This document shows, one piece after another, positions 12,752 through 25,433 of a DNA stretch of 64,000 bases. The number at the start of each line of letters is the position of its first letter. Positions within the stretch are counted from its first letter, which is position 1. Source of the stretch: Sciurus carolinensis (lineage: Eukaryota > Chordata > Mammalia > Rodentia > Sciuridae); assembly GCF_902686445.1 (NCBI RefSeq), contig NC_062223.1, positions 60,661,998 to 60,725,997 on the forward strand, given 5' to 3'. Made by a program: the position numbers and the translations under genes. The notes beneath the pieces are model-generated. The model did no database searches and was not told where the DNA came from. It worked only from the letters and a program-made list of their open reading frames with translations.

Positions 12752-12956
12752 ATTTTTTTTTTTTTTAATGTAGTACTGGAGTTCGAAATCAGGGGTCCAG
12801 GGTGCTTGATCACTGAATTGTATTCTCAACCCCTTTTATTTTATCTTGGGAAAAGGTCTCACTAAGCTGTCCAGACTGGCCTTCAACTTGCAATGCTCCT
12901 GCTTTATTCTCTCAAGTAACTGGGATTATAGGCATGTGCCACTGCTAAGACAGGCT
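12752..12956 (-). mobile_element. B1-ID dimeric SINE, minus strand, diverged
   Basis: A T run (12753-12766) is followed by the reversed ID half (tagtactggagttcgaaatc, cactgaattgtattctcaac), then the reversed B1 half (aggtctcactaagctgtcca, ctggccttcaacttgcaatg, actgggattataggcatgtg). No clear target-site duplication; this is one of the older copies. Confidence 0.8.
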
Positions 12957-13539
12957 GTTATCAAGCCTATCGCTTGGTTTTAATTACTGTCATTAGTGTT
13001 CTGAGTTTCACTGAATAAAACAAAAAATAAATCTAGATATATTATTTCATATGTGAATATCATTTTTCTATTATTTTATATATTATAGCATCATCAGTCA
13101 GAATAGATTGTTTTAAAGGTGGGATTAATCTCCCAAAATGTAATATCCAATATAGCAGTAAGTGGACATTCATTGAATGTTTAACAACTCTTAGGGATGA
13201 AAACCTTCTGGGATTTGTCTTGGTAATGGTAGTTTGTGAACTCACTGATTATGTTGATTCAGTGACTAGTTAGAGGTATTCCCCTTGACTGCCCTGGGCT
13301 TGCAGTTGCAGGACAGATAGCTTAGAGGAAATATCTGGTGGAAAACTTAGTAATATTTTGGAATTTAGTTGTACTTTTAATATTGCAGATCTTAGTTATA
13401 ATGGATCAGGGAAGAACTAACTCAGGATATCAAATTTATATAGAATTACAATTAATACAGAATTGGATTTTATATAGGTGGGGTGATAGGGTAGCAAGAA
13501 AACAAATTTAGAAGTGAGAAAATGAAGATTAAAGTCCCT

Positions 13540-13640
13540 GGTGGCTAATGCAGAGCAACATGTGTGGTCAGACATTTAATCCCTCTTAGCCTTAGGGAGT
13601 TTGTGTATAAAATGAGAGAAATAGAAAAACCTGCCCCAAA
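13540..13640 (+). mobile_element. Possible MIR SINE remnant, plus strand
   Basis: The segment tttaatccctcttagcctta followed by tgtataaaatgagagaaata follows the MIR core (acttaacctctctgagcctcag ... ctgtaaaatggggataata) with many substitutions. Confidence 0.4.
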
Positions 13641-14607
13641 GGGGTCTTCCTAGACAGTAGGGATGCTCAGGCAGGTTGACTTGCATTCAAGTGTCATCAG
13701 AGCATAAACACTTTACATACATCATGGTATCTATTCTTTTCTTCGGTTTATATCATGAAGCCCTCGTTAGATAAAAGAGAAATCACTTGGTAAACCTACT
13801 GACCTTCTTGGGAAAGTATTATTACCCTTCTTGTGAATTTGAGGAATAGTTCTCAGTTGCATTAACTGGTGTTTATTAATGTATTATGAACATCTGCCAT
13901 AGCATCTGATTCATAATAAATAGACTAAGCATTAAAAAAACTAAGAAATTAAGACTTGAAAAATATGGGTATAAACAGGAAAGAGTATTGGAAAACTTTG
14001 AAGGCTTGGGCTTTTTGAGAAGACATGATTGAACAAATGGATGAAATATCATTGCAACAATCGAGAAGAGAAAAAGGAAGAAAAATATATGAAATAATAG
14101 ATGATCAAAATAGGATATTTTTGCAGAACCACAAAATGGATCTTAAGATTCTTTTTAAAGGTGTGAAATTATTTGTTATGTGTTTGGCTCAGACAATAGT
14201 AATTTAAAAGGGGTTCTACAGTTTTTTCCCCTAATTTGTTTCAAATTTATTGATTTCAATTCAATGCCATTTAAGTAGAACTGTAGGAATTTTAGGAAAT
14301 ATGTGTTTCCCTGGAAGAACCAATGAGAATAATTTTGCTTCTCTGGGTAAATATTAATATATGTGTACATGAAAATAATCATTTATATAGCACACTGTAG
14401 TAATGTTGTATATGAGAGACCTTTAAGAAGTACTCATTCACTGTAACTATGAACAATCATCCTTATATCTATTAGACCAAAGAATGAGGTGAATTAGGTT
14501 TCTGATATGGTGTATGATGTATTTAGTCTTGGGGGTTGGAAAGCTCTTTGAACAATTTTCTGCAAAGTGACTTACAGTGACTTAACGGTATAATGCATTC
14601 TGATTAC

Positions 14608-14700
14608 CCTTCCTTTCCTCTTTCCCTTTTTCTCCTCTTCCTTTGCTCCCTCCCTTTTTCTTCTCTCCCTTCTGAACTTTCTTTCCTTCATTTAGAGATA
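14608..14700. repeat. Pyrimidine-rich tract
   Basis: About 90 bases almost entirely of C and T on the plus strand, made of irregular cctttcc, ctttttctcc and ccctcc units. Low complexity, with no sign of coding. Confidence 0.7.
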
Positions 14701-15192
14701 GTTTGTTTTCAGTCTGTATGCTACTTGCCAAGTTGAGGATAATGCCTAACACATATTCCTTAAATTGTATACAGGATCATCTTTTTGATTAGGAACTGAA
14801 GAATTCCATTTTTTTTATAATAAAGGATACTTGAGTCCCTTTTGTGCAGTAAAAGAAAATTGAAGAACTGTTGGGATTAGTTGTTATAGTGAGGTGATGA
14901 AGATAGGATAATTGGAAAGTAATTATAATCTTTGTTAACTCTGAAGTTTTGCTAAACTTGAACTAGGATTTATCAAGTTTTAAGGCTCATTGAATTTTTG
15001 CTTTCTAAGAATAGGGAAGAACAATACTTATGGTCTAAAGGAGATTTTTAAAGGTTTTGGAAAAAAATCTCCTACAATGAGATATTCTATTTAAACATAC
15101 ACTTACAACCATGAGGGAAATTCTTAGTTATGTTTCTCTGGCATTTCTTCCATATAGAATGAATTAGTCTCAGTTCTTGATGTTGTTTGTTT

Positions 15193-15439
15193 GTTTCTTT
15201 CTTTCCTTTTTGGTACTGGGTTTTGTTTTTGCTTTTTGTTTTGTTTTGTTTTGTTTTTGATACGAGGGTGCTCAACCACTGAGTCACATTCCCAGCCCTT
15301 TTAAAAATATTTCATTAGAGACAGGATTTTGTGGAATTGCTAAGGGCCTCAATAAGTTGCTGAGGCTGCTCTGAACTCTTGATCTTCCTGCCTCAGCCTC
15401 CCAAGCTGCTGGGATTATAGGTGTGCACCACCATGCCTG
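15193..15439 (-). mobile_element. B1-ID dimeric SINE, minus strand
   Basis: The reversed ID half (tttttggtactgggttttg, an inserted tttgt-type simple repeat, then caaccactgagtcacattcc) is followed by the reversed B1 half (agagacaggattttgtggaa, cctgcctcagcctcccaagc, ctgctgggattataggtgtg). The target-site duplication is gatgttgtttgttt at 15179-15192 and gatgttggttgttt at 15440-15453. Confidence 0.92.
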
Positions 15440-15453
15440 GATGTTGGTTGTTT

Positions 15454-15934
15454 CTTGAGAAAAATTTGGGATAAATATGCCATGCTACTAAATGGGTAAT
15501 GTTTATAAATTATTTCAAAGATATTAAGCAGGAAATGAAATGCATAGATGCCTATAAGAAGGTTGTGGCTTGATTAAGGTTCTAATTATATAGAAAACTG
15601 ATAGAATGGCAAGTTGTGCAGCAATTTGAAATGTCTGGAGGGAATTTTCCCACAGTAGCACCCAACATTACTCTAACACTTCAGTTCTGGTGACAGGAGA
15701 GGAATGGGAAGGAATAGACAATCAGGGATCTATGCTTGGTACAGAGAAGCTAACAAAAAATAGCTGGTACTTGTGTTAAGAACCTGCACACGTAGACACT
15801 TTTACATTGTTTTTAATCCCTCAACAAATCTGGGAGACGCTTTACTCTCCCAATCCTTGGTTGTTTTATCTCAACTCTGATTTCTCATAGCACTTAAAAT
15901 GACTGGTATTTATCATATATTTGTATTTTAATTT
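15454..15934. other. Unique non-coding DNA
   Basis: No gene or clear repeat recognised. Confidence 0.45.
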
Positions 15935-16082
15935 AATATCTATTTGTTCACCAGGCTAAAAACTCTATTAGGGCAGAGACCATGACTGTTTTGTTCAAAT
16001 CTGTATTACGAGTTCCCTGCACAGTGCCTGACAAATAATAAATTCCCACTAAATATGTGTTGAAAGGACGAATAAATGAACC
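15935..16082 (+). mobile_element. L2 LINE 3' end, plus strand
   Basis: Matches the old mammalian L2 3' end in order: ggctaaaaactctattaggg, cagagaccatgactg, tgcacagtgcctgacaaata, then taaatatgtgttgaaaggac and aataaatgaa. Diverged, no coding capacity. Confidence 0.75.
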
Positions 16083-17390
16083 AAAATTAAAAAATGAAGG
16101 AAGGAAGGAATTTAAGGACGAAAAAGAGCTAGGATTTAAACAGTCTGTTTGACTTCATAACCCATTTGTTCCAACCCCAGAAGGGTTTCATTAGAATATT
16201 TTCAGTTATGAATTTATCTGATAAAATTTCCAATACACCTGTCTCAGAGCACCTCAAATATTTGGCCTCAGAACTGTTGCATCTTAGTGTGAGAATGAAT
16301 GCCATGAAAAAGACCTATTTCATCTTTTTCTTATTCTGTTGGAATATTACCACCATCTTATGCTAACAGTGCTCTACAGATTTGTAGATATCATATTCTG
16401 GATTTCTAAGTTTCTGTTTCTCCTGCACAAAGATAGTGTATTTCTCTTTTTCATTCTCTGAGACTGATTTTTAATTTAGGTCTTTGCACCTAAATTGAAT
16501 TTTGATAGTGGGCAGAGTGATGAATATGTATCCGCTCTACTGAGTTTTTTCCTTAGAGAGGTATGTCTTCACTGTGGGAGGAACTGAGCTAAACCAACAG
16601 AGTTCTTAGCCTGGCAGGTGCCAGGCTTTGGGGCTTTTTGTTCCTTTAGCAATGACCTCATTTTTGATGCATGGTTTTTTTCCTTGTTGTTAATGGATAT
16701 GATTTTAAAGATTTTAATTTTCATTAATTTCATTTCTTTTCATTACTTTTTTGCTATTGACCAGTTTTGTTCATGGTGTTACCTTTTAAAAAGTCTCACT
16801 GGGTCTTTCTGTTTTGTTTCCCAGAAAGGTTGGGAATGTATGTATGATGAGAATAAGTTCAAATTTTGTCCAATCTCATAGTGCATAAAGGTCTCATTGT
16901 GTCAGGGCTTCCAGCAATGCTATGTAGTCTTGCAGGGATACCCAGTAAAACTTCGTAGATATGATTTGGTCAAACAGAAAGTGGCTGTCTCCTAAATACA
17001 TTGACTAGATACATATTTAAATCTTGCAGTGTTCTATATAAACTCTCAGGAATATATAAGGAACAGATATCTGTGAAGTGAAGCAATAACCACCTTTACT
17101 TGGACCAAATTACAGTCTGAAGCTTTAACCATATAGAAATTCATCATTTGATGCAGCCTTGTTTGCTTGAAGTTAGTATCACAGTAAGGAGTGATCTGAC
17201 CCCAATAGGGTCTTACTCCTAGATGGTATAAAGCAGTCGTCAGTCTAACTTCCAACCTGGTCTCTAAAAACTATTTAAAGATATGATTATTTGTTTTCCA
17301 GGTTAAGGAAAATATTTCTTTTGGTAACAAAAAGTTTTCTTCTCAGGAGAGTGTTTAGTATCTTTTGAAAACTAACTGAACTGCATGAAT
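16083..17390. other. Unique non-coding DNA
   Basis: No gene or clear repeat. Open frames of 66 and 87 codons occur here but are AT-rich chance frames without protein-like composition. Confidence 0.45.
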
Positions 17391-18250
17391 GTATATTGAG
17401 TGCAAACTATATTCAAAGCACAGCATTAGATACTGCACTGGAAACAAATGAAAATCTATGTAGTCCCTACCCTCAAGAAACATAGAATATAGACATATTT
17501 TTTAAAATGCTTTTATTCTTTTTTGTGTCCTTAGTGTTTAACCAACCCAGTCTATGTCTCAAAGGAGGGATTATTAGATGTCAATTAAGCTGCATTGATT
17601 ATTGCAGAGATGTACAGTGGAGAGGAGATGTAATTCCTTGTGCAGAATATACTAAGTGCCTTAATAGTGTAAAAAATAGTACTTGAGGGGGTTCAAAGAA
17701 TTTAAGTTATATCCATTAAGAAGAACAGTAGGAAGCAGACTTTGTGATGTTCTTTGACAGTTGGGTAGACTTTTGTCAGTAGAATTGGGAATGAAGAGAG
17801 GAGCATCCTGATAGTGAGGGGAATAGCAGAAGAATGAGCATGAGGAAGACAAATGAAAGCAAGCAAGTATGCCATAGGACACAATGAGCAATTCAGTTTG
17901 ACTAGGGTATAGCATGTGTATAGGCTAGAAAATTCAGTATGATCATATCACTGTGACCTGCTAATAAGGCATTTGGTAGATCATAGGGGGGCATCATAAC
18001 CAGATAGTCCAGATGTATGGCAAGAGTTTTGCTTTTGAAAAATTAACTCAGCCAGTAGTTGCTAGAATTGACTAGAGGGGGAAGCAGACTTGAGCTAGAG
18101 AAACAACTTATGAGAGTCATAGCAAAAGGTCAGGAAGATGTAAAAAGTTTAAACAAGGGATCAGGAAGACTGGTAAGACTACATGTGGTGGGAAGTATGA
18201 GGGAAAGGAGGCAAAAGAACTCCTGCTGCTTTCTCTCTGATAGTTTTGTT
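17391..18250 (-). mobile_element. Ancient LINE (L2-like) remnant, probably minus strand
   Basis: It opens with the reversed LINE 3'-end signature (tattgagtgcaaactatatt, cactggaaacaaatga, ccctaccctcaagaaacata). It goes on through purine-rich blocks such as aggcatttggtagatcatag and gagggggaagcagacttgag that fit the same ancient mammalian consensus. Divergence is high, so family and ends are approximate. Confidence 0.5.
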
Positions 18251-19319
18251 AATCACAGTACTTAATTTTTGAAGAGGTAAGATGGAAATGACCATACTAA
18301 ATATCTCTTGTCCATGCTTAAATTCCTTTCCATGTCATTAGTTAAATGCTCACTGAAAATTAAGGACTCTTTTCCTTTCCATGGAAAACTGGGGAAAAAT
18401 GCATTTTAAAAGAATGAGAACATCCTTAAAAGATAAAATTGCCTTGAGTATTTAGAAGTATGACATAAATATGTACACAAAATAAACACATAATATAACA
18501 AATATATAAAACAAACACAAAAACTATTAACACTAGGAGTTAGAGTACAGTCAGGGCCTTGTTGGTTTTGGAGGCATAAGGCTCATATGAGTGTGAGAAA
18601 GTGAAAATACTCCAGGTTACAGAATTTTTATCAGGTAGCTTTCACATAGATTAGTGTATGACATCTGTGAGGAATAAAACAGGTGCATCCAGAGTTTGGC
18701 TATATTGCCTATATTGCCTTTCTGCTCCTTGCCCACAAAATGTATAGCTCCAGCAAATATTGTGCTCCAAACAGAGACTCTTTTTTTCTTGTTCTTTTCA
18801 AGATAAGCAGGACAGTGGAAAATACACCTATGGCTGGGAAAAGACTTATTGAAACAGAAGTTTAAAAACAGACTTTTTCAAGAAGATGGAATAGTCAGGC
18901 TGACTGTAGAGGATCCTTGTCATTCATATTTCCATATCATTCAGAAAAAAAAATAACATTAATTCATTCATTTATTAATTTACTCTATGAGAATATTAAT
19001 TCAGGATTCTTCTGTACATGAGGTCAAATTTAAAACCAAAAAAATTAGTCTGCAGGCATTTACGATCTATTTGTGAGAGGAGACAAAATATACACCAATG
19101 GAAAAAAAGAGCAAAAAGATAACTCATATAAAGCCTATTGATTCCTCCCTGGGAAACTCTTTAGTTATTTTTTTCTTCTTGGAGAGCTAGAGAAATTTTC
19201 ATCTCCATCTTCCATTCAAGTAAACGTGCCTTAGCAACCCAACACATATGCCTTTTGTCATTGCCTCATTATATAATACTCTTTCATAACTTTTGTATGA
19301 ATCTAGTATACTAGGTGTA
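18251..19319. other. Unique non-coding DNA
   Basis: No gene or well-supported repeat recognised. Confidence 0.45.
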
Positions 19320-19388
19320 ATCTTAGGAAAATCATATAACCTCTTTGAGTCTTAGTTTACTCACCTGTGAAATAAGACTATTACCAAC
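19320..19388 (+). mobile_element. MIR SINE fragment, plus strand
   Basis: The order cttaggaaaatcatataacc, tctttgagtcttagtttact, cacctgtgaaataagactat matches the MIR core. The copy ends where the B1-ID SINE at 19396 inserted; its continuation beyond that SINE is not recognisable. Confidence 0.65.
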
Positions 19389-19395
19389 TGCATGC

Positions 19396-19616
19396 TTTTT
19401 TGTTTGTTTGTTTGTTTGTTTTGTAGTGGGGATTGAACTCAGGGGCAGTTAACCACTGAGCCATATCCCCAGCCCTTTCTTGTATTTTAGAGACAGGGTC
19501 TCACTGAGTTGCTTAGTGTCACACTAAGTTGCTAAAGCTGGCTTGGAACTCGAGATCCTCTTACCTCAGTCTCTTAAGCTGCTGGGATTACAGCTGTGAG
19601 CCACGGCACCAGGCTT
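19396..19616 (-). mobile_element. B1-ID dimeric SINE, minus strand
   Basis: A reversed tail of tttg repeats is followed by the reversed ID half (gtggggattgaactcagggg, aaccactgagccatatcccc) and the reversed B1 half (agagacagggtctcactgag, aagctgctgggattacagct). The B1 part carries a small internal duplication around ttgcttagtgtcacactaag. A short target duplication of tgcat(g/a)ct type lies at about 19389 and 19617. Confidence 0.9.
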
Positions 19617-21003
19617 GCATACTATTTTTGACAACTTTAAAAAATAATAATTGACATATAACAAGCTATTAATTTAAAGCATACAATCTGATATGTTTCA
19701 AAATAGTTATACACAAGTGAAGCCATTTCCACAACCAAGATAACGAATGTATCTGCTATCTCCAACAATTTCTTCATGAACCTTTCAAATCTCTCAATTC
19801 TCCCTTCCTGCTCCTTTGCTGATTCCATCCCCAGACTATCACTGATATGTGGACTATAGATTAGTTTGTATTTTCTAGAATTTTATATTAGTGGAATCAC
19901 ACATTATATCCTCTTTGTCTAGTTTCTTTTATTCAGCATAATTATTCACTCATGTACATGTCAATCACTTCTATTTGAAATTGCTAAATAGTATTTAATT
20001 GTATGGTTATGTCATACAATTGTCCACAATTTGTCCATTTAGGTTCTTTCTGATTTTTGGATATTACAAATGAGACTGCTACGAACTTTTTCTTTGTGTA
20101 GACATATACTTTAATTTCCTCTAGGGTAAATATCTAGGAATAGAATGGGCAGGTTAGGTGATATGTTTAACTTTGTAAGACCTGCTGAGCTTTTCCAAAG
20201 TAACTATACAATTTTACATTCTTGCTAGCAATATCTGAGAGTTCCAGTTGCTCCATATCTTTAGCAATGCTTGTTAGTTTTAGTGTTCAGTTTTAACCTT
20301 CTTATTGTTTATAGCCATATTTCATTGTGGTTTTAATTTCTTTCCCTAATGATTTATGATATTGAACAACATCATATGCTTATTTGCCACAATCTATCTA
20401 CTTTGTTGAAATGTCATAATTTTTTTCTTTTTTTTTTAATTTTGGTTGTATTTTTATTGAGTTGTAATGGTTTTTATATATCCTAAATATGTAGATATGT
20501 TTTACAAATATTTTCTACTACCTCATAGCTTGCCTTTTTCTTTTACTGAATATACTTTGTTGGGTAAATGCTTCAAATCTTGATGAAATGAATTTACTAC
20601 CTTTTTTTTCTCTAGTGTTTCATGCCTTTTGTGTTCTATTTAAGAAAACTATACAAAACTCAAGTTTACTACATTTTTCTCAATTCATCTTTTAGAAGTT
20701 TCATAGTTTTAATTTCTAATTTAGGTCTGTGATTAATTTTGAGTTAGTTTTGTATATGGGTAAGATAGGGTTTGAGGTCTTTGCTTATGGCTAGCCAATT
20801 GTTCCTGTATTACTGGCTGAAAACATTGTCCCTTCTCCTTAAATTGCCTTGGCAGTTTTATAAAAAATTCATTGATCATATATATGTAATTTTGTTTTTG
20901 GATTCTCTCTTCTGTTCCATTGATCTATTTGTCCATTTTTATTAGTGCTACTAACTTGATTATTACTATATCCTCAGGGAATGAATTAGGAAGTATTTCT
21001 TTT

Positions 21004-21154
21004 AAATTTTTTTTGTTTGTTTTTTTGTTTTTTAGTTATAGATGAACACAATACCTTTATTTTATTTATTTATTTTTATGTGGTGCTGCAGATCGAACCC
21101 AAATGCTCACACGTGGTAGGCAAGCACTCTACCACTGACTACAACCCCAGGCTG
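21004..21154 (-). mobile_element. ID SINE with extended 3' module, minus strand, inside the old L1
   Basis: Reversed ID body (gtggtgctgcagatcgaacc, ggcaagcactctaccactga) preceded by an extra module, agttatagatgaacacaata plus cctttattttatttatt, which also precedes the IDs at 36055, 56385 and 58222. The duplication ggaagtattt lies at 20989-20998 and 21155-21164. It inserted into the old L1, so it is younger than it. Confidence 0.88.
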
Positions 21155-22796
21155 GGAAGTATTTTCATTTCAATTTTCTGAAAGAATTTGTGTATAATAG
21201 AAATTATTTTTTAAAAATGCTTTAAAGACTTTACCAATGTAGCCATCTGGGCTTTGGGTTTTCTTTGTGGGAAGATTTTAAACTATAAATTCAGTTTCTT
21301 TACTAGACATGTCTATTTAGATTACTTGTTTCACTTTCAGTGACATCATCTATGTTGTTGAATCTATTGGCATGGAATTACAATATCTACTTACTATCCT
21401 TTTAATATTTGTAAGCTATTAGCTATATCATTTCTCTAACTTATGAAACTGTAAATATACCTATCAAAATTTAATATTGCTTTTTGTTCTCTATCTCACT
21501 AACTTTGGTTTTGATCTTTGTTATTTTCTTTGCTTTGAGTTTAATTTGCTTTTTTTATTTATAGTTTGTTAAGGTGAAAACTGAGATCATTGATTTTTCA
21601 ACAGTGGTGTCAGTGCTATAAATTCATGTCTAAGTACTGCTTTAGCTGCATTCCACAAGTTTTGACTTACTGGGTATACATTTTCAATTAGTTCAAAATG
21701 CTTTCTAATTTCCATTTTGATTTCTACTTTGATTCATGGTTTACTTTATGTTATTTTGTTTCCTAAGTTTGTGGATATTTTCCATTTAGCTATCTTTTAT
21801 TAATTCCTAATATAATTTCACTGTTATCAGACAATGTGTTTTATATGATTTGAATATTTTTAATACTTTGAGGCTTGCACTATATGGCTCAGAAATGCCT
21901 AAGAAAATGTTCTTGTGCCCTAGGGAAGAGTGAATATTCTGTTGTTGGATAGCATGTTCTGGTAAAGTTGGTTAATAGTATTATTCAGACCTTCTATGTC
22001 CTTAGAGATTTTCTGTCTACTTGTTCTATCATTTGCCATGATTTCAAAAAGTCTGTTATTCTTGAATTTTTTCAGTTTTTCCTTCTTGAATTTTGAAATT
22101 CTACTAAGTGGTTACTTGTTTAAAATCATTACATACTCCTAATAAATTGATTTCTTTTTCATTATAAAAGAATTTCTTTATTCTTAGTAATATTCTTTGT
22201 TCTGAAATCTGCTTTGATAGCCATTGTATCTTTGTTTTTTAGTGTTACTATGGTAACACTTCTTTTTCACTTTTTAAGGTAGTGTGTCTTTGTTTTTAAA
22301 ATGAAATTCTTGTAGACTGGCTGTAACTATTACTTTTTAAATCCAGTCTGAAGATCTCTACATTTTAATTTGGATGTTTAGAGTGCTTATATTTAATGTA
22401 ATTATCAACGTGGTTGAATTTATATATGTTCTTCTTTCTTGTCTACTTTACCACCTATTCATTGTTGTCTTTTCCTTTCTCTTGTCTTCTTTTGAACTTC
22501 TTGAGAATTTTTTATGATTCTACTTTAAATCCTTTGTTAGTTTATTGATTATACTTTTTGTTTTACTGCATTTTAGTGGTTACTTTAGGACTTACAGCAA
22601 ACGTATTCAATTTAACCATAGTCATACACCCAATACTATTGTTCTACTTTATGTGTTGTTTAAAAATCTCATAATAGTATACCTCCATTTCTTTGCCTTA
22701 GACCTTTGTGTTCTTGTTGTCATACATTTATTTCTACATATATTATAAACCTCAAAATTGATGATCTTATTGTTTTGAATAGTCAGTAAGTTTTTT

Positions 22797-23217
22797 CCAG
22801 ACTTTGTGTTTGTTTTTATTTATTTTTTATTTTTTTATTATTATTAGAGCTTTATGGTTATGCATAGTAGTTGGATTCATCCCGATAAACTCATACATGT
22901 GTGGAAATTGATTTCAGTTTATGATCCCCCACTTTTCCCTTTCCCTTTGCCCTCCTATCTTCCCTCCCTCTCCCCTTCTTCTTCTTTCTACTAGACTCCT
23001 CTGCTCTGATAATGTGTATTTGATTGGTTCTTTACATAATCTTATCATTCCCTCCCTCTTTTCTTTATTTTACTCTAGCTTCTGCATGAGAGGAAACATT
23101 TGACCTTTGAGTTTTCTGAGTTTGGCTAATTTCACTTAGCATGATATTCTTCATTTCTATCCATTTACTGTCTGATGCCATAATTTCATTCATTTTAATG
23201 GCTGACTAGAACCCCAT

Positions 23218-23249
<32 letters not shown>

Positions 23250-23566
23250 ACAGTTTCTTAATCCATTCATCATTGATGGGCATCTGGGTTGATTCCATAA
23301 TTTAGTTATTGTGAATTGTGCTGCTATAAAGATTGATGTGGCTTCGTTGCTGTAGTATGACAATTTTAGGTTTTTTGGAAAAATACCCAGGTGTGGGATA
23401 GCAGGGTCATATGGTGGTTCTTTCCCTAGGTTTTTTTTGAGGAATCTCCATACTGCTTCTCAGAGTGGTTATACTAGTCTGCAGTCCCACCAGTAATGTA
23501 CAAGAGTTCCTTTCTCCCACAACTTCACCAGCATTTATTGCTTTTGTATTCTTGATCCTTGCCATT
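22797..23566 (-). mobile_element. Younger L1, minus strand, 5' truncated, inside the old L1
   Basis: About 770 bases. A T-rich tail leads into 3' UTR, then the reversed ORF2 C-terminal region (catttgacctttgagttttc, atgggcatctgggttgattc, tctgcagtcccaccagtaat). It carries a (TA)n run at 23219-23245. The flanks are tagtcagtaagttttt (22780-22795) and tagtcagtaacttttt (23567-23582), an almost exact target-site duplication, after which the old L1 resumes. No open ORF2 frame remains. Confidence 0.88.
23219..23245. repeat. (TA)n microsatellite
   Basis: About 13 uninterrupted TA units inside the younger L1, at the place where other L1 copies read gtgtgtatatatacc. It grew from that short TA/TG stretch. 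Confidence 0.9.
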
Positions 23567-24873
23567 TAGTCAGTAACTTTTTAAAGAAATTAAAAAAATA
23601 AGAAACACATACACAATGAAAGAAAGAAAAAAGGAGAAAAATACACATTGTTTTATATTTACCCATATAGCGACCATTTCCAGTTTACTTAATTCCTTTG
23701 TGTAGATTCATATTTTCATTTGATAGAATTGTCTTTTACCCGAGGAACTCCTTCAGTGTTTCTTCTAGGACATGTTTGCTATTGAACTGGTGAAGTTTTC
23801 TTCAGCTTTTGTATTTTTGAAAAAAATCTTTATTTCACTGGTATAGATTTTAGACGGATTTTTTTCCATTCTGCACTTTAAAGATAATAGTTCACTATCT
23901 TTGCCTTGCTTTGCTTTTAAAAAGCAGTCTGCTATAATACTTATATATGTTCCTCTGTATGTAATATGTCATTTTTCTTTGGCTGATTTTAAGATTTTCT
24001 GTTTATTAGTGGTTTTAAGCAATTTGGTTTTTATGTGCCTTAATGTAGTTTTCTTAATCTGTTTTGAGCTTGGGATTCTTCAAGATGCTTGGATATGTGG
24101 GTTTGTGATTTTCATCACAAGTGGAAAATTTTTAGTTATTATTTTTTCAAAAAATATTTTTATTCATATCCTTTGGAGACTCCAGTTACACATGCATGTT
24201 AGGCAGTTTGAAGTTGTCCTATAATATACTGATTTTCTGCTTATTTTTTCATTCCCCACCCCCCAAACTCTGTTTCACTTTGGATTGTTTCTATTGCTAT
24301 GTCTTCAATTTGCTTATCTTGTCCAGCAGTGTCTAATCTGCTTTTAATTCTACTCAGTGTATTTTTCATCTCAAATATATTTTTATATCTATAAGTTCAA
24401 TTTGAGTCTTTTTTATATGTTCCATTTCTCTGCTTAGTATGTTCAATCTTTCTTTTAATTCCATGAACACATGGAGTACAAACATATTAACTGTTTTACT
24501 ATCCATCTCTACTAGTTCTATCATCTGTGTCATTTCTGGATCAGTTTCAATCGAGTTTTATCTTCATTATGGATATATTTTCTTGTTTTTTTATATAGCC
24601 AGTAATTTTTTATTAGATGCCTAAAATTGTGAATTTTACCCTGTTGAGTGCTCAGTATTTCTATAAATAATTTTGAACTTTTTCTGGTATGCAGTTAAGC
24701 TGGACACAGTGTGAGGTTTTAATTCTTGCGTTTAAGCTCTGTTAGTTAGAACTGGTATATAGCCAGTCAGTGCAGGATTAATTCTCTTCAGTACTGAGTC
24801 AGTATCATTCTGAGTACTCTGTCCAATCCTTCTGTATTATGAAGTTTGACATTTTTTCTTTGACATTTTTTCT

Positions 24874-24940
24874 TTCTGAGGCCTTTGGACTTCACATATG
24901 CTAGGTAAGTACTCTACCACTGAGCAACATATCCACTCCA
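24874..24940 (-). mobile_element. ID SINE fragment, minus strand
   Basis: The segment ctgaggcctttggacttcac, catatgctaggtaagtactc, taccactgagcaacatatcc is a diverged reversed ID without its usual end. It is preceded by a tandem copy of tttgacattttttc at 24845-24872. Confidence 0.65.
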
Positions 24941-24979
24941 AGTTTTAAATTTTTGATGATGGGAAATGACATATTCCTG

Positions 24980-25422
24980 TGTTTTAGTAGTTTTTTTTTT
25001 TTTTTCTGCTGTGACTAAAAGATCTAACCAGAACAATTTCAGGGAAGAAAAGTTTATTTGAGGGCTCACAGTTTCAGAGGTCTTAGTTCATAGAAGGCTG
25101 GCTCCATTCCTTGAGGCTTGAGGTAAGGCAAGACATCATGGTGGAAGAGTGCATGGAAGGAAGCAGCTTACATGATGATCAGAAAGCAGAGAGAGAGGTC
25201 TTCACTTGCCAGATAAAAATATATACCTTAAAGCCATGCTCCCAAGTCCCACCTCCTCCAGTTACACCCTACCACTTCAGTTACCACTCAGTTAACCCCT
25301 ACCAGGGAATTAATTCACTGATTGGGTTAAGTCTCTTGCAACCCAATCATTTCTCCTCTGAACCTTCTTGCATTATCTCACACTTGAACTTTTGGGGGAC
25401 ACCTCACATCCAAACCATAACA
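24980..25422 (-). mobile_element. MaLR-type solo LTR, minus strand
   Basis: A non-coding long terminal repeat of the ERVL-MaLR class, reversed. It shows a tgttttagtag start, ctgctgtgactaaaagatct, agtttatttgagggctcaca, atcatggtggaagagtgcat, gttaccactcagttaacccc, cccaatcatttctcctctga and a ccaaaccataaca end, so the LTR itself begins TGTTATGGTTTGG. Possible 5-bp target duplications are tcctg (24975-24979) and tcctt (25423-25427). No internal retroviral sequence is attached. Related copies lie at 27384, 48891 and 53884. Confidence 0.8.
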
Positions 25423-25433
25423 TCCTTGACTTG

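Larger units (their letters stand above)
12957..15178. other. Mostly unique non-coding DNA
   Basis: No gene. A weak MIR remnant lies at 13540-13640 and a pyrimidine-rich tract at 14608-14700; both are listed. The rest is AT-rich unique sequence. Confidence 0.5.
19625..24860 (-). mobile_element. Old L1 LINE, about 5 kb, minus strand, with nested insertions
   Basis: This is the largest element in the window. Reading left to right gives the reversed 3' end, then the ORF2 C-terminal region (tttctgatttttggatatta matches the place where younger L1s read catctgggttgattcc), then ORF2 body (ctttagctgcattccacaag, tcactgttatcagacaatgt, gatttgaatatttttaatac), then sequence further 5' (cttatatatgttcctctgta, ctgtgtcatttctggatcag). 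All frames are broken, so it is inactive. It is interrupted by an ID SINE (21004-21154) and a younger L1 (22797-23566). The right end is approximate; an ID fragment adjoins it at 24874. I recognise the family (old mammalian L1M type) from memory of its consensus. Confidence 0.8.

Noticed and set aside
23901..24224. 107-codon hydrophobic open frame
   Set aside because: It lies on the antisense strand of the old L1; the hydrophobic look comes from T-rich sequence.
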